Assembly (NCBI GenBank): GCA_965230415.1
Contig: CBDDKZ010000005.1
Span: 5,574,435 to 5,638,434, forward strand
Direction of reading: 5' to 3'
Length of the DNA stretch: 64,000 bases
Source: CBDDKZ01 sp965230415
Lineage (GTDB): Bacteria > Bacteroidota > Bacteroidia > Cytophagales > JAAEPT01
In this document: positions 58,832 through 64,000 of the stretch, piece by piece
Numbering within the stretch: the first letter of the stretch is position 1
Layout: every line of letters begins with the position of its first letter
Made by a program: the position numbers and the translations under genes
Notes under the pieces: model-generated
What the model was told of the DNA's origin: nothing
Seen by the model: the letters and a program-made list of their open reading frames with translations, nothing else
Databases searched by the model: none

Positions 58832-60879
58832 CGAGGTAAACTCGGGACAAGACCCTTGCTTGCCTCTTTCTGTCGCTCATTTTCGGTGTTTCGAAGCGTT
58901 TCCAGTAATTCATCCAGTACATCCAGGCCTTTTTGAAGGTGGCTGTAATCATCCCAATCGCAGATTTCATACTCATAACCTATCTTTTTGTTCCCTCCTA
59001 CTCTTCGGATGTAATCGTACTGCTCCAAAGTACCCAGGTAACGATTGGCTTTCATTGGGTACAGCCGGAAGTAATTCCGCACCTCTTTGCTATAAAAGCT
59101 GCTTTTCTTTGCTTGTTTCAACCAGCTTTTAAGTGCTTCGAAGAAGCTTCTTATGCTTTTGGGTAGTTCATCACTTTTGGTAAGTAGTACTTCTTTCATT
59201 AAGCGATTGGCTGTTTCAATGTCTTCTAAGGTGGTTTCTATGTATAATTCTCCGTTTTCGTCTGCTTTTTCTGTTCGTTGGTACTGATGGTACCAGGTTA
59301 CCGTTTCGATAAATTGTAAGTAGTGTTCATTGGTTCTTAGTGGTTTAAAGCACTTGTGGGGGATTTTTAGGTATTCAGCGTAAGGGTTGACTACTTTTAC
59401 CGCTTGCAAGACTTGTTGGATGTGCAGTAAGGTTTGTGCTGCCTGAAGCTCATTTTCGGTATTGATTTTATTGGCACTTAGTTTGCGTTGGTAATCCATA
59501 ATCGCCTCTTGCTGCTCGTAGCTGTTGTCCAGGTGCAATAGTAAACAGCGGTTCGCATTGTCTTCATAGATCTTTTCTTTGGTGGTCGTGCCACTTAGGC
59601 AGATGGGGCCAAACACTTCCAGTTTCCTTGTTTTGTTGCTGGTGCTGGTCGGGCTGTCTTTCATTGGAACGATCTTACTAATCCACTGTTTGGTTTGTAG
59701 TTCTCTTAAAGGGTAGAGTAAATATTGCACCCCGTCCATATCTTCAATGAGTACTACTTTGTGACATAAATCGTAAGGTTCCAGGTAGTAAAAGGCGTTT
59801 TCTGTGCTGGCCGTAAAAGTGAACTTTTCTTGCTCGGGCACAAAACGTGCTACTTTTTCCTGCAAGTAGGTTTTACCAGTGCCACTCGCACCCAAACAGA
59901 TTACATGCAGTGGTTTGGGCCGTTTTCTGCTGCTGTAGACTAACCAGAGTATTTGCCTGTTGGTCGTTTCGCCGATGATACCGCTTTCACCCAGCAGTTC
60001 ATTGGTGCGATGCATTAAATCCGGACGCTTTAAAAAGGCGATGACTTGTTGCTTTTCTTGGGCTGTTAGTGCTGGCGTTTCCGGGTTTGTAGTACTGTTT
60101 TGATTAAGCGCTTCTAAACGGTAGTTTTCCAGATGATCGGTCAGGTTTTGCAAGGCTTTTCTGATCACACTTGTACCGACCTCTAAGCGTTCTGCCGTTT
60201 TGCGCGTGAGTTTCTCCACTTGGTCGTCGTTGTATAAGTCTAAGCTGTGACGGATGCTATTTCGGTCGTTTTGTTGCCCTTGTTTGATTTTTAAAGTTAC
60301 TCGTAAGCGATCCAGGCCTTCTAATCGGACACCGCCTAAAGCTGTAATTGCCAGTTGTTCGTCTTGGTATTCGAGTTGTTCGCTACTGATTATGGTAAAT
60401 AGGCCAGTAGCAGGCAGGTGGATCCCCTCCTTAACCTGCCTACCCCGACCATCCGAACTGGTAAAACCATCGGAAAGGGCACTTTGAATGCTTGTCCCGA
60501 ACGAAGATTCGGGATCATCGGAATAGCCTGTCCCGAGTTCATCCTGAGTCTCTGCTCGGGATGAACCTCGGGAGGCATTTTGAATGTCTGTGGACATAGG
60601 AACTCCCAATAATGCTTTCGCTTTTTCGATGGCCTCATGCTTGGTACAACCTTCTTTGTATTGAATAAAATCAATCACATCACCATTGCCAGCTTTGCAG
60701 TCTTTGTGAAAACACTGGTAACGATTGGTGTCGGTATAGATCTGCATCGTTTTCTTTCTACTACCTGGCTTTGCCTCATGGAACGGACAGGTTAACGCAC
60801 CTTTGACGGTGGGTTTTAAATGGTAGTAATTCAGCACTTCCATGATGCTTAGCCGTTCTTTGATTCCCTTTATTTCCAT
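58825..60879 (-). CDS. CHC2 zinc-finger primase/ATPase fusion (element F)
   Basis: Identical to 50122-52176, 684 residues, including the two in-frame palindrome sets in the linker (60495-60514 and 60531-60573). Confidence 0.8.
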   Translation of the reverse strand: MEIKGIKERLSIMEVLNYYHLKPTVKGALTCPFHEAKPGSRKKTMQIYTDTNRYQCFHKDCKAGNGDVIDFIQYKEGCTKHEAIEKAKALLGVPMSTDIQNASRGSSRAETQDELGTGYSDDPESSFGTSIQSALSDGFTSSDGRGRQVKEGIHLPATGLFTIISSEQLEYQDEQLAITALGGVRLEGLDRLRVTLKIKQGQQNDRNSIRHSLDLYNDDQVEKLTRKTAERLEVGTSVIRKALQNLTDHLENYRLEALNQNSTTNPETPALTAQEKQQVIAFLKRPDLMHRTNELLGESGIIGETTNRQILWLVYSSRKRPKPLHVICLGASGTGKTYLQEKVARFVPEQEKFTFTASTENAFYYLEPYDLCHKVVLIEDMDGVQYLLYPLRELQTKQWISKIVPMKDSPTSTSNKTRKLEVFGPICLSGTTTKEKIYEDNANRCLLLHLDNSYEQQEAIMDYQRKLSANKINTENELQAAQTLLHIQQVLQAVKVVNPYAEYLKIPHKCFKPLRTNEHYLQFIETVTWYHQYQRTEKADENGELYIETTLEDIETANRLMKEVLLTKSDELPKSIRSFFEALKSWLKQAKKSSFYSKEVRNYFRLYPMKANRYLGTLEQYDYIRRVGGNKKIGYEYEICDWDDYSHLQKGLDVLDELLETLRNTENERQKEASKGLVPSLPRE

Positions 60880-61124
60880 CAGACCAGCTTTTTGAGTTGC
60901 GTTTTGATGCTTTGCAGTTCCTGGACCTTTTCTTGTACTTGTTGTGCAGCCGCTTCCAGTGGTTCGATGATAAGTAGCCCTTCTCTGATAGTGACACTGA
61001 CGTGATCATGGATCGTAAAGCCTAGTTTGGCCAACCATTGGCCGGCCAGGTGAATATGTGGTACTTTATTATCGCCTTGATAAAGCGCATGAATCTTGAG
61101 GGTTTTGGTTTTGCGTTCGGACAT
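60879..61124 (-). CDS. SymE-like AbrB-fold protein (element F)
   Basis: Identical to 52176-52421; SymE signature A-G-Q-W-L-A-K-L-G-F. Confidence 0.75.
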   Translation of the reverse strand: MSERKTKTLKIHALYQGDNKVPHIHLAGQWLAKLGFTIHDHVSVTIREGLLIIEPLEAAAQQVQEKVQELQSIKTQLKKLV

Positions 61125-61212
61125 GGAAAAGTTTTTTCAAAAATTCATAATGTAGATAATACATCACAAATGTAGAGACATTTTCGCAACAAGCAAAATA
61201 ACACACTCTTTT

Positions 61213-61239
61213 TTTGTAGATATATATTCGCTATTTTTG
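61213..61239 (+). promoter_or_regulatory. Candidate Bacteroidota promoter for XRE gene (element F)
   Basis: Duplicate of 52510-52536: TTTG and TATTTTTG separated by 15 bp. Confidence 0.45.
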
Positions 61240-61275
61240 CTTAAATAACGCTAAAAAGCTAAACTTTAGTGATAA

Positions 61276-61611
61276 ATGATCAACATTGGAAAGAAAATAG
61301 CAGAGCTTAGAAAAGAAAAAAACTGGTCTCAGGCAGACCTTGCAGAAGCTATTGAAGTATCTCGCGATATTATTGGTAAATATGAACGCGGAGAACACGC
61401 TCCTTCTATTGAGATCACAACTAAACTAGCCGAAGCCATGGAAGTAACTGTTGATTATTTGCTTGGCAGAGAGCGATTCGGTAAATACGATCAGGAAGCT
61501 ATTAAGCGATTGGAAGGTATTCAAAAAATGGATGTTGACACCAGGGCAAAGCTTTTTGATATAATCGATACCTATATAAGAGATTTCAAAGCCAGGGCTG
61601 CTTATTCGTGA
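61276..61611 (+). CDS. XRE-family helix-turn-helix regulator (element F)
   Basis: Identical to 52573-52908. Doubling of the repressor gene in a tandem pair would strengthen silencing of both units. Confidence 0.85.
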   Translation: MINIGKKIAELRKEKNWSQADLAEAIEVSRDIIGKYERGEHAPSIEITTKLAEAMEVTVDYLLGRERFGKYDQEAIKRLEGIQKMDVDTRAKLFDIIDTYIRDFKARAAYS

Positions 61612-61644
61612 TTAACAAAAAGACCTTTCTTTTAACAACCAATT

Positions 61645-62295
61645 ATGGCTACAGGACTTTTTTTAACTGCTATATTTCTTCTAGGACTTTATAAGACTTT
61701 TAAAATACATACTTATCACAAGACCCTTTTAAATTTTGCTAATGAGTTTCATGGCAGATTTACTCAATTTACAAATAACTACACTGAAGGAAGAGCTTCT
61801 AATGACAACTACATTTGGCTTAGCAAAAAATCGGGACAAATGCAGGCTGATTTAGCCGGAAACGGCTATATAGAGTTTCTCGATCGCAATATAGGAATCC
61901 ATGTCCCCCAGTACCAACTAATCGTAAACTCGATTCCTAAATTTAGAGATCAGTCCATAAACAGCTGGGAGATTGCGGCGTGTGAAAATTGTTTATTGAG
62001 ACATATCGGAACCTACGAACGACAACTAGCGAACATCAATAAAGATTTCAAAAACCCAATCACTTGGTTTCGTAGAGGCATGACTTTTATATTGCAAATT
62101 CCTGTTAAGCTTCTTCAATGGTTTGGTCTAATTAATAATAAAGCTACTTCTAGCATTATCGAAAGTCGCCCCTTCAAGCTTTTCAGTGCCTTAACCACCA
62201 TTGTAACATTTACTGTTGGCATCACAACGCTAATCATTCGAAAAGACTTATTACTTGACTTATTCAAAACACTACTAGACTATATTAATAATTAA
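61645..62295 (+). CDS. Membrane protein of unknown function (element F cargo)
   Basis: Identical to 52942-53592, two hydrophobic segments, unknown family. Confidence 0.65.
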   Translation: MATGLFLTAIFLLGLYKTFKIHTYHKTLLNFANEFHGRFTQFTNNYTEGRASNDNYIWLSKKSGQMQADLAGNGYIEFLDRNIGIHVPQYQLIVNSIPKFRDQSINSWEIAACENCLLRHIGTYERQLANINKDFKNPITWFRRGMTFILQIPVKLLQWFGLINNKATSSIIESRPFKLFSALTTIVTFTVGITTLIIRKDLLLDLFKTLLDYINN

Positions 62296-62387
62296 AAGAG
62301 CAAACTACTACTCAAAAAATCTCTTGATCTACACCCAAACTGTATGTTGTATTCCTATTCCCCTCCTGTGCCCTTTCCGATAAAACT

Positions 62388-62415
62388 AAAAAAGACCCAC
62401 AACAGGCCTTTCTTA
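62388..62415. terminator. A-rich/T-rich terminator (element F)
   Basis: Duplicate of 53685-53712. Confidence 0.5.
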
Positions 62416-62441
62416 TTTCTTTTCTTGTAGCATGTACGACA

Positions 62442-62546
62442 CAAGATGCAATCTTGCGCCAGCGCTAGTGGTTATTTACTCGCGCGAGCTGGGGGATATG
62501 AGTTCGACATTACAAATGATCGAACAGCTAACAACCGGAACAGCAG
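62442..62546. repeat. Hairpin repeat cluster (element F)
   Basis: Duplicate of 53739-53843 with the CAAGAT-GCA-ATCTTG and GTTCGACATT-ACA hairpins. Confidence 0.65.
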
Positions 62547-62557
62547 GAATCACATAA

Positions 62558-63274
62558 TTAACTTTTTAATATTTGATATGTCATTTCTAGGGCTGATTCT
62601 TGGCCTCTAAGGTCCTCAATAGTTTTTAAGTACCATGTTTCAATATCAATGTCTTCGTTAGCTCTTTCAATGTAAGGCTCCAAGTATTGATTATCTTTCC
62701 TCAATTGCCAATTGCCACCTATTCTTTTTCGTACAACCTCACCCAAATACGCGATTAATATCTTGCTCTTGGTAGCAATAAAAGCTTCTGTATTTGGCAA
62801 AGAATCAATAAATACATCGAGATTAAATAACGATTCTTCACTCAGGTCTAGGGAAACTTCAGCACCTACCAACGACTTTAACTCATTGACATATGAGTCA
62901 ATTTTAACTATAAAATCTTCTCCATCATCATTGAACCCTACATTTACATCTTTTCTTGATTCATACGACTCCATCACTTCTCTTAGCTCTTCCACACTTC
63001 GAAATAAAGAAAAATAACCCTTTTCACCTACAAGCACTCCTTCAGTATTTAAATTGTATACTTCAATATTTCGAGAGCTATCACATAACTCATCAATAAG
63101 GCTATATTTCCCCGATTGAAGCATCAACGAAGCCTCTTGTTTGGAAACTTCATAATAACTTACATCTTTATTTGGTAATTGTATTATTTGTTTTTTTTTC
63201 ATTTTTAAATCGTATTGAGCACAAACGATATTCGAACTTATTGCTATACTTAAAAAAAAGATAAGATTTTTCAC
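62558..63274 (-). CDS. Putative secreted immunity protein (element F)
   Basis: Identical to 53855-54571; signal peptide followed by an acidic helical domain. Confidence 0.6.
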   Translation of the reverse strand: MKNLIFFLSIAISSNIVCAQYDLKMKKKQIIQLPNKDVSYYEVSKQEASLMLQSGKYSLIDELCDSSRNIEVYNLNTEGVLVGEKGYFSLFRSVEELREVMESYESRKDVNVGFNDDGEDFIVKIDSYVNELKSLVGAEVSLDLSEESLFNLDVFIDSLPNTEAFIATKSKILIAYLGEVVRKRIGGNWQLRKDNQYLEPYIERANEDIDIETWYLKTIEDLRGQESALEMTYQILKS

Positions 63275-63275
63275 T

Positions 63276-64000
63276 CTATTTATATTTTTGCTCTACTTCA
63301 AACTCCGTTGATGTACCCATAGAACGATCGCCTACACCATGACTTTTGTCATATTTGTGTTTCTTCAGCACTTCGGGGTTAATCAATTTACCCTTGTCGA
63401 GTTTTATTTCTGCATCGTCAAAATCTCCGGGGGTATCATCTGAATTTTCTCGGTACATTACTTTATGCTGGATCAACATTACTTTATTATCAGTCGCGTA
63501 CTTAATTAAAGCCTTATCAATTTTTGCGTCACTTACTGTCACTATAACTAGTACAGCAAAACCATTCTCAGCAGCATTTTTCTTAGCATTTCGTACTCCT
63601 TTATCTCGTTCCCAAACAGTAACGTCTTCAACTTGCGATAAATAATCAATTTGTTTTTTAAATTGTTCTGGATTAAACTTGGGTTCAAATGCAATGAACT
63701 GGCTTGCTTTTATCTCGATAAAAGTACCTTCCTTCCATGTCGTACTTTTAACTGTAACAGGCCAGTATGGCCAAGACTTACTATTTTCTATATCATCTTG
63801 ACCTGATGGCATAACAGCATCTGGTACAGTGTATTTGTTATTGGTTTTATATGGATACTTTCGGCTTGTATTTGCAGGTACTCTCATAGCTCGAAGTACG
63901 TTTTTCTCAAATACCCTCCCTAATGCTGTGTTGTATCGACGATTATAACTTTCAATACTCTCACCCGGCTTTCTTCTTATCCAAAAACCACTTTTCTGCG
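63276..64000 (-). CDS. Rhs C-terminal tip, putative PD-(D/E)XK nuclease, 5' part beyond window (element F)
   Basis: Identical to 54573-55297. The frame is open to the window edge. This copy, if element F is the last one inserted, would be the tip joined in frame to the full-length rhs further right. A start at ATG 63887 would be an internal Met, not a real start. Confidence 0.7.
   Translation of the reverse strand, partial: QKSGFWIRRKPGESIESYNRRYNTALGRVFEKNVLRAMRVPANTSRKYPYKTNNKYTVPDAVMPSGQDDIENSKSWPYWPVTVKSTTWKEGTFIEIKASQFIAFEPKFNPEQFKKQIDYLSQVEDVTVWERDKGVRNAKKNAAENGFAVLVIVTVSDAKIDKALIKYATDNKVMLIQHKVMYRENSDDTPGDFDDAEIKLDKGKLINPEVLKKHKYDKSHGVGDRSMGTSTEFEVEQKYK

Larger units (their letters stand above)
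55606..64000 (-). mobile_element. Type I integrative element F (tandem duplicate of E, runs off the window)
   Basis: I found no difference from element E in the compared stretches, with a constant offset of 8,703 bp. The right end should be near 64310, outside the window. Such perfect identity means a very recent duplication or an assembly artefact. Confidence 0.65.

Noticed and set aside
1..64000. CRISPR array
   Set aside because: Repeats are present, but none shows regular 25-40 bp units with unique spacers, and no cas gene was seen.
1..64000. Retron or diversity-generating retroelement explaining tip variability
   Set aside because: No reverse transcriptase gene occurs in the window; tip variability is explained by cassette exchange.

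Overview
The window is AT-rich, gene-dense accessory DNA from a member of the Bacteroidota. The grounds are Rhs proteins with the YYPFGM / YRYGFNGKEKD core typical of that phylum, promoter -7 elements of the TAnnTTTG kind, CHC2-type primases and many lipoprotein or secreted immunity proteins. I cannot name the genus. No tRNA, rRNA or CRISPR array is visible.

Almost the whole window is a head-to-tail pile of related integrative elements, read here on the minus strand (right to left). Each type I unit has the order: a short in-frame 3' piece of an rhs gene with a variable C-terminal toxin tip; its immunity gene; a small hairpin repeat; a variable cargo gene plus an XRE repressor on the plus strand; a SymE-like protein; a CHC2 primase/ATPase; a zone of nonamer repeats; two overlapping tyrosine-recombinase genes; a variable addiction or nuclease slot; a noncoding block of about 450 bp that looks like a structured RNA; and then the next rhs junction. 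All type I junctions share GAGTACTACCC, the DNA coding for E-Y-Y-P inside the Rhs core motif EYYPFGM. The model is that the elements integrate inside that codon string. Each insertion would give the resident rhs a new toxin tip in frame and push the old tip downstream behind a stop codon.

Layout. 1-2797: rest of element A (SymE fragment, XRE, HExxH toxin and immunity). 2797-12575: element B (DUF1016 nuclease, recombinase pair with a 1-bp frameshift in the first, primase, SymE, XRE, zinc-ribbon protein, toxin and immunity). 12565-22291: element C, nearly identical to B over 7.7 kb but carrying a caspase-like/SH3/Hint tip. 22292 to about 34960: element D (type II), with diverged recombinases, a larger TOPRIM primase, a divergent copy of the noncoding block, IS110 and IS481 insertions, and a LysM Rhs tip. 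35409-46900: a graveyard of IS1, IS3 and IS481 copies, a duplicated rhs core fragment, an Ntox44-like tip split by IS481, and several orphan toxin tails with immunity genes. 46903-55616 and 55606-64000: elements E and F, an exact 8,703-bp tandem duplication with a PD-(D/E)XK-like tip and a YefM/YoeB addiction pair.

How the genes may work together (inference): the recombinase pair, perhaps with the primase, nonamers and structured RNA, excises and inserts the unit. XRE and SymE sit on a divergent promoter as a control switch. YefM/YoeB or DUF1016 stabilises the unit. The Rhs tip and immunity are the cargo that benefits the host in contact-dependent competition. Archived tips stay downstream as a reservoir for recombination.
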